DNA of 49,717 bases from Stentor roeselii (lineage: Eukaryota; Ciliophora; Heterotrichea; Heterotrichida; Stentoridae). Numbering within the stretch: the first letter of the stretch is position 1; each line of letters begins with the position of its first letter. The stretch is taken from the NCBI GenBank assembly GCA_006503475.1, contig RSEH01000317.1, positions 1 to 49,717 on the forward strand. The letters run 5' to 3'. The translations under genes and the position numbers were made by a program. This document shows positions 37,725 to 47,355 of the stretch, piece by piece. Below the pieces are notes generated by a model. The model was not told where the DNA came from and did not search any database. It saw nothing but the letters and a program-made list of their open reading frames with translations.

Positions 37725-38366
37725 ATGACTTCTTATTCCAAAGAGTTCACTCGAAGACCTCTCCTCTTCGACCCCCACAAGTTAGAAATCAACGAAATGA
37801 TCTTCAAAGAAATGAAAAATCATTTCCGCAAATCAGCACCGATCAACTCTTCACTTTCCTTAAAACCTAACAAAAACACCCTCGAGTCTGAAATCGAAAA
37901 CGCGAAAATTCACTCAAGCGCCTTCAAAAGGCATAAAAAACATGAAAGTGTCGACTTCCTCAAAACCACCAACAGCGAAAAAAAAACTCTTGAAAGTCGA
38001 AAAGCGACTCCTGAGGGTCATCATTACTTAACTGAAACAAGAAGCGACTTTTACCGAAAACAAGAAAATCTTTCAGAAAACTCGAAAATTCTTGTGAAAT
38101 TTTCTTCATTATTCCAAAAAGAAAACAAAAAAATTTCTCTTTTTTCAAGTCTTTCAAGAGTCAAGTTGCGAAACTCATCTCTTTTAAAGACGGAGACTGA
38201 AAAATTTCTTCATCAAGAGTACATTAAAGACCGAGGTCATTTGAACAGTCTTCCTTTTCATGGAAGGAAAAAGCTTTGGAGGCCTGACTGTGCGAAGACC
38301 ATTCGAAGAGTAGATAAAATTTTGTCGTCAATTCCCAAGTCCCGGTCTAATAAAATAATTAACTAG
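37725..38366 (+). CDS. Hypothetical basic protein (213 aa)
   Basis: Not recognised. Lys/Arg/Ser-rich, with a Lys/His segment around residue 65-75 and a C-terminal basic block GRKKLWRPDCAKTIRRVDKIL. Probably nuclear or cytoskeletal by composition only. Its stop TAG (38364-38366) overlaps the convergent gene's stop within one CTAG palindrome. Confidence 0.6.
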   Translation: MTSYSKEFTRRPLLFDPHKLEINEMIFKEMKNHFRKSAPINSSLSLKPNKNTLESEIENAKIHSSAFKRHKKHESVDFLKTTNSEKKTLESRKATPEGHHYLTETRSDFYRKQENLSENSKILVKFSSLFQKENKKISLFSSLSRVKLRNSSLLKTETEKFLHQEYIKDRGHLNSLPFHGRKKLWRPDCAKTIRRVDKILSSIPKSRSNKIIN

Positions 38367-39163
38367 TCAGCGGGTAAGAGTCTTGTGACGATAGAGGTGC
38401 GAAAATCGGCTTTTCTTGCAAGCATCCTGCGATGCACGTAAGGAATAAAGGACTGTTGATAAAGCGACTGGTTCTTTTGCCCTGAAATCCAGTTGATAAT
38501 CTTTCCATTTCCGAGATATTCTTGAACAGTTCTTTGTTTGTGACTCTTGTCCACTCGTGGAAGGTAAGGCTGAGGAAGATCAAGACTTACGGTTCGTTTT
38601 TTTAGCTTAAATTCACTTTTTTTTGAGTTTTCCTGAATTTTTCCATCGATTTCTCGATCAAACCATTTGAAACTCTCGCGATGTGTTGAGTTAAGTTGTG
38701 TGACGTGGACTGTACAGTAAGAGTAAAATGATCGCAGGAATAGAAGAACGAGAGATTTGTATTCGGCGTCGTCGTTTAGTTTAAGCCAGTTGTCCACGCG
38801 GGGAACTACTGAAGGGTGAAGGACTTTTTGGTAGTCTAGGGATTTCAGTGGCTTGTGTTTGAATATTTCAGGCTCGTTGATGGGCGTTCTGCAGAATTGA
38901 ACCTCGTATGATGTTTTTAGGAAAGATGAATGCAATTCGCTTAAAGTTGATGGATTTTTTGAGGAATATCGCTTTGCTTTGAATCGCTTTTCACCTAAGC
39001 ACTTGTTGACTGATAGTAAGACTTTTAAACCTTTTTGCTCTTGCTTATTTGATTGATTCAGCCAGGATGGGAAAAATTCGATGAAGGATGGGGAGAGTAG
39101 TGACTTGCCTGCTTCTGAGAGTGAGGGCGGAAAGGATGGGTTGTCGGTTGAAGGACTTTCCAT
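38363..39163 (-). CDS. Hypothetical basic protein (266 aa)
   Basis: Not recognised. Ser-rich N-terminus, then a more ordered stretch (residues 118-160, with VVPRVDNWLKLNDDAEYKSL and FLRSFYSYCTVHVTQLN) and a basic C-terminal segment. The short phrase PRVD occurs twice (VVPRVDNW and YLPRVDKS). No membrane segment. The stop overlaps the neighbouring convergent stop. The start faces the minisatellite upstream. Confidence 0.6.
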   Translation of the reverse strand: MESPSTDNPSFPPSLSEAGKSLLSPSFIEFFPSWLNQSNKQEQKGLKVLLSVNKCLGEKRFKAKRYSSKNPSTLSELHSSFLKTSYEVQFCRTPINEPEIFKHKPLKSLDYQKVLHPSVVPRVDNWLKLNDDAEYKSLVLLFLRSFYSYCTVHVTQLNSTHRESFKWFDREIDGKIQENSKKSEFKLKKRTVSLDLPQPYLPRVDKSHKQRTVQEYLGNGKIINWISGQKNQSLYQQSFIPYVHRRMLARKADFRTSIVTRLLPAD

Positions 39164-39208
39164 TGTTTAAAAGATTTTATTAGAGATAGTGAGGTTTAAT
39201 ATCTTGAA

Positions 39209-39502
39209 ATTAATACCCTGAAATTAACACCCTGAGATTAGCACCCTGAGATTAGCACCTTTAGATTAACACCCTGGAGTTAACACCCTAGAATTAACAC
39301 CCTGGAATTAACACCCTGGAATTAACACCCTAGAATTAACACCCTAGAATTAACACCCTGAGATTTACACCCTGAGATTTAAACCTGAAATTAACACCCT
39401 GGAATTATCACCCTGAGATTAACATCCTGAGGATTAACACCTGGAATTAACACCCTGAGATAACATCTTGAGGATTATCACCCTGAGGATTAACACCCTG
39501 AG
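39209..39502. repeat. 14-bp minisatellite with telomere-like core, about 21 units
   Basis: Consensus unit ATTAACACCCTGGA, repeated about 21 times over 294 bp with variation (GAG, AGA or GGA ends; a few 13- or 15-bp units). Each good unit contains TAACACCCT, which is exactly nine bases of the heterotrich telomere repeat (CCCTAACA)n as I recall it for Stentor and Blepharisma. It lies between two divergent genes, starting 46 bp from the minus-strand start and ending about 200 bp before the plus-strand start. A single ATTAACACCCTG also occurs near 36396 inside a coding region, probably by chance. Confidence 0.95.
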
Positions 39503-39702
39503 TCATATATTCCAATTAAAATATTAGATTAGCTTCGATAATCAATTGAAAATTTGTTTAAATTCAGAATCCTTCTAATCACTATGCTAGGCAACACAAA
39601 AAAAAAAAAATTATTTCCAATATTTCCTTAACAACCAGTCACTTTTCATACACATTCTTATCTTCACCTCTCTAAACAAACCCAGTGTAAATTTTTCATA
39701 TA
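39503..39702. promoter_or_regulatory. Upstream region of the gene at 39703
   Basis: AT-rich, with a run of about 13 A near 39598-39610, then A/C-rich leader and a CATATAATG start context. No other feature. Confidence 0.4.
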
Positions 39703-40362
39703 ATGTCGAAAATAGGACCATTCAACCGCTTAATGATGCGACTGTCCGACTACTGGAGCTGTTTAGAAAGTAAAGGAAAAGTATTCGGCAGTCGCTTTAC
39801 CCTGGTTTCCTTGTTTTCAAATGTGGGTATCCTAAAGTCTCCAAGACTTCTGCGTTTCCTATCAAGACGTCTCGACCACAAAGAATACGGTGAAAGTGCA
39901 GAGCTACTTCAAATAACAGACAATTCTTCTTTACTCTATTACTCAAAAAGTACAGGAAAGTACCTGCCACGAATTCGAGTCTGGGACTTCGCGATTCCCG
40001 CAGTAGTCCTGCTTAAATCGCCCTTATGGATCGGTGCTTATGGTTATGTGTTTATGTGCTTCATGCTCCAACCTTCGATTATCTCGGCTTCAAGACTTTT
40101 CGTTGTGAGAGCCGACCTGATCCCGCATATGGAGGCTGTCATGTTTCATAAGGTCGGCATCACTGGCACTTCTAGGGTCGAAATTGTTCCTATCAAGAAT
40201 TTAGTCAGGATTTTACCTGAACACTCGAAGCATAGCTTTTATTTCAGATATGCTGGAGGAGCTAATCTCATTTTTAAGGATACTCAAAGCACTGAGGAAT
40301 ATGCTTTTGAACCTAATGGCACTTGGATTGATGAGAACTTGAAGCATAGTTTAATAGTTTAG
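39703..40362 (+). CDS. Membrane protein, TMEM186/TMEM223-like (219 aa)
   Basis: Basic N-terminus suited to a mitochondrial presequence (SKIGPFNRLMMRLSDYW, Arg-rich to residue 70). Two hydrophobic segments follow near residues 92-125 (FAIPAVVLLKSPLWIGAYGY, FMCFMLQPSIIS). The C-terminal beta-like domain reads ASRLFVVRADLIPHMEAV, GTSRVEIVPIKNLVRI. This order resembles the mitochondrial TMEM70/TMEM186/TMEM223 group of inner-membrane assembly factors. The match is pattern-level only. Confidence 0.45.
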   Translation: MSKIGPFNRLMMRLSDYWSCLESKGKVFGSRFTLVSLFSNVGILKSPRLLRFLSRRLDHKEYGESAELLQITDNSSLLYYSKSTGKYLPRIRVWDFAIPAVVLLKSPLWIGAYGYVFMCFMLQPSIISASRLFVVRADLIPHMEAVMFHKVGITGTSRVEIVPIKNLVRILPEHSKHSFYFRYAGGANLIFKDTQSTEEYAFEPNGTWIDENLKHSLIV

Positions 40363-40574
40363 GATGTTAGAGGGAATAGGTTGGTTAATTTATTTAAGGT
40401 TTTTTATTTCCCCTAATTGAAATCCTTGAATTATTTCAAGTAATTAAAATATCTAATTTCTAGAAATTTTAGTCAAATTTGGCAATTTATCTTTATGATA
40501 AACTAACTCCGATATTTCATTAAAATCCAAGGGCTTTAGTATTTTTGATAATAGAAATTATTAACTAACCTGAT
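40363..40574. other. Short AT-rich convergent spacer
   Basis: Unlike most convergent pairs in this window, these two stops are 212 bp apart. Nothing recognisable. Confidence 0.5.
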
Positions 40575-40880
40575 CTAACCATGCAAAGTATGAATTGATG
40601 ACTTTTTTCTTGAATAATTTTTCGAGCTGCTTTGAAAGACAACTAAAACAAAAAGCAAACAAATAAAAGGAAATCCTCCGAATAAGTATCCAGTTAAAAA
40701 CAAGACAATCAGGTAAAAAACATCAAATTCATAAGACAATAAACGAACTGACTTCGAGAAACTTCCAATAATCCAACTACTATCAGGTAGCACTTGCCAA
40801 TAGTACTGTGTCGATGTCAGTGACTCTGAAGTCTGTTTAGGTGATTCTGAAACAATTTCACCGTTTACTATTTTCACCAT
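40575..40880 (-). CDS. FAM241-like small membrane protein (101 aa)
   Basis: I chose the internal ATG at 40880 because the protein then begins MVKIVNGEIV, close to the conserved start of FAM241/DUF4605 proteins (MVRILANGEIV as I recall). A Ser/Thr/Gln linker follows, then a hydrophobic C-terminal block at about residues 50-82 (VFYLIVLFLTGYLFGG, then FICLLFVLVVF) and a basic tail. The family is ER/Golgi-associated with unknown function. The upstream nine codons of the frame (from 40907) are less family-like. Confidence 0.6.
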   Translation of the reverse strand: MVKIVNGEIVSESPKQTSESLTSTQYYWQVLPDSSWIIGSFSKSVRLLSYEFDVFYLIVLFLTGYLFGGFPFICLLFVLVVFQSSSKNYSRKKSSIHTLHG

Positions 40881-42398
40881 TGTAAATTGTAATAATCTTG
40901 AAATCACTTTAAAATATGCAGAGTTTTAAAAATTCTTTCAGAAGATATAAACTTCTGATTAATCCTTTTAAACTCTTTAACTGGATTTGGGTCTATTGGC
41001 TAATTAGGAACCATGATTTTTCATAAAAAATATTGAATTAAACTATAATAATGATGATTAAAGCAATTTCATATATGAATTCATTTCAGTTTCTGCAATG
41101 ATAAGGTGTTTTAAAAATTTATGTTTTTTATCATCTTTTTATAATAAAAAACTCAAAGAATTTATAGGCTATCAAAATTTCTGTTCTTTTTATTGATTCA
41201 TCGAATAGAATCCTACTAGAATTTAGATAAGGTTTATCTAAGTCAAGATATCTGATATTATTAATAATCCCATGCACTTAAAAGGGTGTTTTATGTTAAA
41301 AAGAGTTTATCATCGAATTCTATAAAATACAGAAATATTTCCACATTTTTTAACATGATACTTATTTGGTTGAGTTTCTCTTCAAAGGCATTGATACTAT
41401 GCTCTACAATATTTTAAAAGATTGGTCTGTGAAAAATGCTTTGAAAACATGTTCAATTGAAAAAAGATCAGGTGATTTAACAACTCAAGTTACAGGGTCC
41501 AGATTCATTTAATAAGTGACCTCACTTGGAACTTGCTGTTAATTTGGTTTACTCTTTACGATCCTTTCATAGCTGCTGTTCTTATCAAATAAATCTGAAT
41601 ATTTGAAAAAGAAACCAACGTGGTAAACTTTGAAGTGTAAGTTTTAATCTATAATGATTTAAAGTGATAGACTTTTAAAATTCAGAGGGTAAATATTTTT
41701 AATCTCAATCACTTTATCAAAATAACTAGTTTTAATACTGATCCTTTGATGAACCAGAGTTTCATAAACTCTGGATAGGCTTTTCATTTTATTTGAACTC
41801 TAAATACAATCCTTTTAGTATTTAGTTCTTAGTTCCATTATTTTATTATCTTCATAAATTTGAGAGAAGTTTTAAGTTTTTTATTATTCCTCAAGGATTT
41901 ACTATTTACCTTAAAAATGCAGATTAAGTGAATTAAACTACCAAGGTTATCATTTAATCAAAATAACTGAATGAATTTATTCAGATTATAAAAGAAATGA
42001 AGAGTGAAGATCGAAACATTCAGAATAAAATCGAATCATAGATTATTTTCTATGTTTTTAATAAGAATTGAGGATATATAATATAAAGAGATTGAGAAAA
42101 CTTCATTGGATAGACTAGAATGCTTAAGATTCTCAATAGTAAAAAAATTAATAGCTTTAATGATAACAAGAAAAGTTACATGTGATGATCATGAAGTTGT
42201 AAGGATATTTAAGAATATAAGATTAACTATAATGTAAAATTTTTAGTCGTTAAAACTATAATCTCTTGATAAATAAACCCTTAGTTCAGTATTATAGTAA
42301 CTTCATTACCCAAATAAAAAACCTACCCAATCCAATCCTCTCCAAACCAAAACCCTTCAAACTCCCCAAACTCATCTTCCCCGATCTACCTCCTATAA
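40881..42398. other. AT-rich gene-free region
   Basis: About 1.5 kb. A 50-codon plus-strand open stretch near 41356-41509 (with NILKDWSVKNALKTC) is coding-like but has no start and ends in TAATAA. It may be a relic. The last 130 bp before 42399 are strongly A/C-rich and partly open in another frame. No RNA gene seen. Confidence 0.5.
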
Positions 42399-43049
42399 AT
42401 GAAACCCTACCCACCTCTACATTCTCTCTCAAAAACCTCTCAAGAGACTCCTTCAGAAAGTCCAAAATCTCCAAAGATCAGCATTTCCCAGCTCCAAAAA
42501 AAGTTCTACCCACTAAACTTCACCTTATCCTCTTCTCCCTTCATATCGCCCGACTCTCCTCGTAAAAGATTCTCAAAATATCCAGCATTCATGAATGAGT
42601 TCATGAGCGAGACTCCAAAAAGCTTTCAAAAAGCGACTTCAAGAATTGATACAAGAAAAACTTACACATATCGATTCAGTTATGGAGATGATCAAGATGA
42701 AGTCTTTTCAAGAGACTTGCACCCGCCAGTGTCAGTTGAAATCCCGCCGGTGTCTTATCGAGACATTCAACTTTCAAGACCTTTAAGCAAGTCTCGGGCT
42801 AAAAAAGAAGAAATGTTTCATCCGAATACGGTTTATTTTTCTCAAAGGTCGAAAATGGTTCTTTATTCTAAGTCGCCGATGAAGTGGCTTCCGCCACCGA
42901 ATAAAAAACTTAACTTTGTGAAAGCTCCGGTCAAACCTCAGTTTAACAAGATTATGACGAATAAGGATTATGAAAGTATGCAGAAACCGAGAAATTTTGA
43001 TGAGAAGTTGAAGAGGTTAAGGGAGATTATTAAGGATCCTTTGATTTAA
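42399..43049 (+). CDS. Hypothetical basic Pro/Ser-rich protein (216 aa)
   Basis: Not recognised. Pro/Ser/Lys-rich N-terminus (ETPSESPKSPKIS), tyrosine-containing middle (TYRFSYGDDQDEVFSRDLH), and a basic C-terminus with SKSPMKWLPPPNKK. Probably disordered, possibly cytoskeletal. An overlapping frame from 42266 is open over the A/C-rich leader and I treat it as chance. Composition shifts from A/C-rich at the 5' end to G/T-rich at the 3' end and beyond. Confidence 0.6.
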   Translation: MKPYPPLHSLSKTSQETPSESPKSPKISISQLQKKFYPLNFTLSSSPFISPDSPRKRFSKYPAFMNEFMSETPKSFQKATSRIDTRKTYTYRFSYGDDQDEVFSRDLHPPVSVEIPPVSYRDIQLSRPLSKSRAKKEEMFHPNTVYFSQRSKMVLYSKSPMKWLPPPNKKLNFVKAPVKPQFNKIMTNKDYESMQKPRNFDEKLKRLREIIKDPLI

Positions 43050-43941
43050 TATGGAATGGTTTAGATTTTTTTTAGTGGGAGTGATTTCGAGCAGGATTTG
43101 GAAATTTTAGGGATTATGGGTATGGTGATGATTTTTTTTTAGAATTTTTAGATTTTAAAGGAATTTTAAAGTGATTGAGGTTTTTTTAAGGAAGGATTTA
43201 TTTAGTTTCGGTGTTTTTATGATATTGAGGGTAATTTTTAAAGCAAGGGTTAAAGTAAGTATTAGATTTATTTTTAATTTTTACCATTTATCAGAGAATT
43301 TTTTGATTATTTGACGAAGAACACAGACTTAAGAAGGATATCATGGAAAATTTCGATGAGATTTTTTATACATGGACAAAGTAATTAAAATTGAACATGA
43401 TTATTAAATCCTTCAGGAATAGTCTAATAGGTTGCATTTGTAAGAAACATCTAAAATATTCGTAAATAATCTCCAGAAATTTTATTATTTGGAATCTATG
43501 ATATTTATAGTTTGCATCAAATCTCATTAATCACTGGTTTCAATATATTTATTAACCGAAGAATTATTGAAGTTTCCAGATATGATTGTTTCTAATTAGA
43601 CTTGAATACATATTTGTTAGTAGCAGTAAAGTGTGAAATTAGGTTAAATAGGCGAATAATTTATATGATAGTAAATGGGAAAATTATATAGCTTTAGATA
43701 ATCAAAACTCATCAGATTTCGACTTTTTAAATTTCTTTGAAGCTTAGGATGGATTAACAATTTAGCATAAGCTTGATATTAAATAATTTAACAATGATTA
43801 GAGAATTTATTCAAAATTTATAAAGATTATATGTTTTCAAGCTTTAGGGAAATTACTAGGAGATAAAGATATATTTTAAGAGCTGGGTGTCTGAGTGTAC
43901 CAAGTAGATATATAAGATGATTTACTATTATCCATTTATAA
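43050..43941. other. AT-rich intergenic region, G/T-rich at its left end
   Basis: The first 200 bp are rich in G and T and poor in C. The remainder is AT-rich. ATTTATAAATG places a TATA-like element on the next start codon. No gene or repeat seen. Confidence 0.55.
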
Positions 43942-46900
43942 ATGTATTTCCTATATCTATTGCTTAGACTAGTCACTTCAAGCAAGTTCTTAGAATACAA
44001 TCTCTGGAAAAATCATGGGCAAGTTATCTTTGATTACAGTTTAAATGAAAGACATGCAGTCAACGGACTAACCAATTCTCCAGATTCTTTAGACTGTTTA
44101 TATTCTGATCGCGGATTATATTTTTCTCATGATTATTCCTATTTGAAGCAGCCTCCAAATGAATATGCCAACAAAGTGGAAAATCTAATTTCCCCATTTT
44201 CAGTATTAATGTGGATATCAATAATCAAACCCGGTAGATGTTTTTCTAGATATTCATCTACTTCTTATTTTGGCTTAAAGATTACAAATATTTATAAATA
44301 TATGGTGGACTACGATAGTCTCGATGGGTTATACGCAAAAAGTTTTTCAGATATTCAAAAGTATTCGAATTGGAATTTGATAGTGATAAGTGTGACAATC
44401 TCTAGCTTTACTTTATTATTAAATAACATCGAAATTATAAATTTAACTTTACATGAAGGTTATTTTTATTTAGAAGATTCTTCTACCATAACATCTGGAT
44501 ATGGTTCAGATAATCCTTCATTCTTATCTTTTCAAGGTTTTTTATGGTATACTGCTTTGGTTCATGGAGAAGCTATAGAAAATTTTATTTATGTTGGATC
44601 ATCAAATGATTGTCTTTCAAGTATAAGTTGCTCATGTAATCCTGCATTCAAATTAGATCTAACTATAGGATGCATTACTGATAATCTGAACCTCACAATA
44701 AATTCAAACGAAAAATTATGTAATTTTTCAAAATGTGAAGGAGGATTACTAAGAAATTGTTCATGTGTTTCACAATCTTGTTTTTTTGAAATAAAAACAG
44801 AATGTGACTGTTTATCTTCAAATATCGAAATAGAAGATGTTTGTATTTGTCCAGATGGAAAAACATGTTGTAATCAAGGCTGTTTAACTTGTAACTATAC
44901 TGATCTCTGCACTTCCTGCATCGATGAAAATGCTACAATCGGTAAAAATTCACTTTGTTACTGTAAAGAAGGTTTTTTCGGAAACTTTCCATTATCCAGT
45001 AGTGATTCATGCGAGCCTTGCCATAAAAACTGCTCAAAATGCGAAAATCAAAATTTTTGTACTAAGTGTAAAGGTCCTAATCGTATTTTAGTGAATGGAA
45101 TATGTGAATGTTCAAAAGGCTTCTTTTTGAATTCTTTTGAAATTTGTGAATCTTGTCCTCTGAATTGTTTGGAATGCGACTCGAACAGTACTTGTTTGAA
45201 ATGTTTTGGGAATCTTACAGTGATTGATAAGTTTAAATGTGGATGTGAGATTGGGTATTGGAAAAGTCGAAATGATGATGAATTAGAATGTTTTAAGTGT
45301 AGTGATGGTTGTAGGTATTGTGAAAATGGAGAATATTGTCTTGATTGTTATGATCAGCTTTTATTAGGTCCAAATGGAAAGTGCTTGTGTAAAAATGGAT
45401 TTTATTATAATGGGAATAATGAGTGTAAGAAGTGTAGGGAAAATTGTTTTATTTGTGATTCGATCACTGATTGCTTGGATTGTGAAAAAGGATATAAAAT
45501 ACGTAATAGTTCATGTATACCAAAGTATTTCGTACTCATTCCAACTATCAATGATCAAAATGAAATAACTTTAATCTTTGATAAACCACTACAAAAAAAT
45601 TTATCAGAAGCTGATTTAAAATTTGAATCATCAGCAAAAATTATATCATTTCAGCTAATTCAAAACAACGCTTTTAAATACAATATTATTTTCAGATTTG
45701 GAAATGATGTAGCAAACGGAACAGTTTTAAATTTATCAATCAATAAAATGATTTATAGTATCGACGAATTTATGTTGATGTCGCTAAATTACTCTTTAAA
45801 ATTATATGAATACAGGGCTATTCCTAAAATATTGAAAAAATTAGTAGAAAATGCAGAAAAAGTGAGTAGAACTTCAACTTTAATATCATTTTCATTTGCA
45901 ATGTTTTCAGATCCTTCTGCAGGTTGGGTACTGTTAAATACAGTACAATTAATTTATTTTATTCCAATAAGCATCTACCCGTTGACTCCAGTCACAACAA
46001 AATTTTGCAAGGCACTTGGAAAACTTGACTCACCGGTGAACATTCCAAAACTCATAATGAATAAAAACAGTTTAAGTATTCCATCTATAAGTGCAAGGAA
46101 TATTGGTATTGAGTCCAATGATATCTGGATAAACATCGGTATGAATGTCACTATTTTAGGAAGTCTTTTTTTGTTATTTCCAATCTTAGTACTCATCTCC
46201 AAGATTAAGATTTCTTTTCTACAAGAAAAAATTGAAAAGTTAAAATCTGAATATAAATTCAATTTAGTCATTAGGACTTGGATTCAAAGTCACTTGGCTG
46301 TTGGAGTATATGGATGTATCTGTTTCAATTCAGTAATTTTTAATTAGAAAATCGAAATTATAAGTTTTCAGTCAGTATTTAGCAAAGTTTCTTCTGAAAT
46401 ACTTTTAGTAACGTTTATAAAGGTTTGTTTTTTTGCATCTCCAGTTATTATATTCTTAACTCTTTGGATCGATGCTGATAAAATTCAATCAAATGATGGA
46501 CAATATCTAAAAAAATACGGTTCACTTTTTCATGAGTTTCATCAAGACAAAGGATTGATATATTTTCAATATTATTCAGTTTTAGGAATTAGAGCAGTTA
46601 TTTTTGTTGTGAATCAGATGTATGAAGGTAATAATGAATATTTACAAAAATCAATAAATTGTCTCACATCTCTTTTCTTGGTTATATTTCTCATAAAGTA
46701 CAGACCATATAAAGAGAGACTGATTTTCTTAACTAATATTACAACAGAATTTCTGATATTTCTTATATTTTTACTAATTCTAGGCAGGAGTTTTTTTGAT
46801 TTCTTGAAGGATGATTGGATATTCGATTTAAGTTTCATTAATGTGCTTATAGTTGGACTGGCAATACAATATCTGGCTTGTTTTCTAGTTTTCATTAATA

Positions 46901-46959
46901 AAGTGGTTTCAATCATTAAAAAGAAAAAGTTAGAAGCAGTTACCCAAAACTTGAAATAA
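43942..46959 (+). CDS. Cysteine-rich multi-pass membrane protein, one 15-nt intron (1000 aa)
   Basis: Exons 43942-46332 and 46348-46959 join in phase 0. A signal peptide (MYFLYLLLRLVTSS) is followed by a LamG/concanavalin-like beta domain at about residues 20-215. Residues 225-530 hold a series of furin/EGF-like cysteine repeats, with phrases such as CxxCHKNCSKCENQNFCTKC and GKCLCKNGFYYN. A beta segment of about 110 residues follows. The last 350 residues have several membrane helices, with about five in exon 2. The architecture is like ciliate GFR-domain surface proteins. Intron retention would remove the last helices. A convergent paralogue lies at 47356. Confidence 0.85.
46333..46347 (+). 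other. 15-nt intron in the cysteine-rich membrane protein gene
   Basis: GTAATTTTTAATTAG, phase 0. The in-frame TAG at its end would truncate the protein if it were not removed. The position equals that of the 16-nt intron in the paralogue at 47953-47968. Confidence 0.93.
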
Positions 46960-47355
46960 GTTAGTTCATTAGATAAGATTAATAGTTAGAAAAGTTAGAT
47001 TATTTCCTGATATATAAATGAAAATGATTGAATTGTATAGATAAGGAATATTTCGGATATTCTATAAAATCGATAATATTAATAGATATATCTTAAATTT
47101 GTCTTTTTTTCTAGAAATTATTTTAAATTTCTAATTTAACTCAACAGATATTCAATACTGTGAAAGTTCACACAAAATTCCATATAAAGGTTAGTGTGAG
47201 AAAATAAGTCTTATATACCTTAAATTAGATTATATTGATTTTGAACTCTAAATTTATTTAATAAAAGTATCGAGTTATTGATTCTTGTGATTATTTAAAT
47301 CTTCCCTCATATTATAATTTACGCAAATAATTACTAATTATTCTATTTTAACTAC
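46960..47355. other. Convergent spacer between the two paralogues
   Basis: 396 bp of AT-rich DNA between the stops of the two convergent paralogues. No hairpin or repeat stood out by eye. Confidence 0.5.

Noticed and set aside
42266-42565. 99-codon Pro-rich frame overlapping the gene at 42399
   Set aside because: It comes from the A/C-rich leader read in another frame. The 42399 frame continues to 43049 with better protein features.
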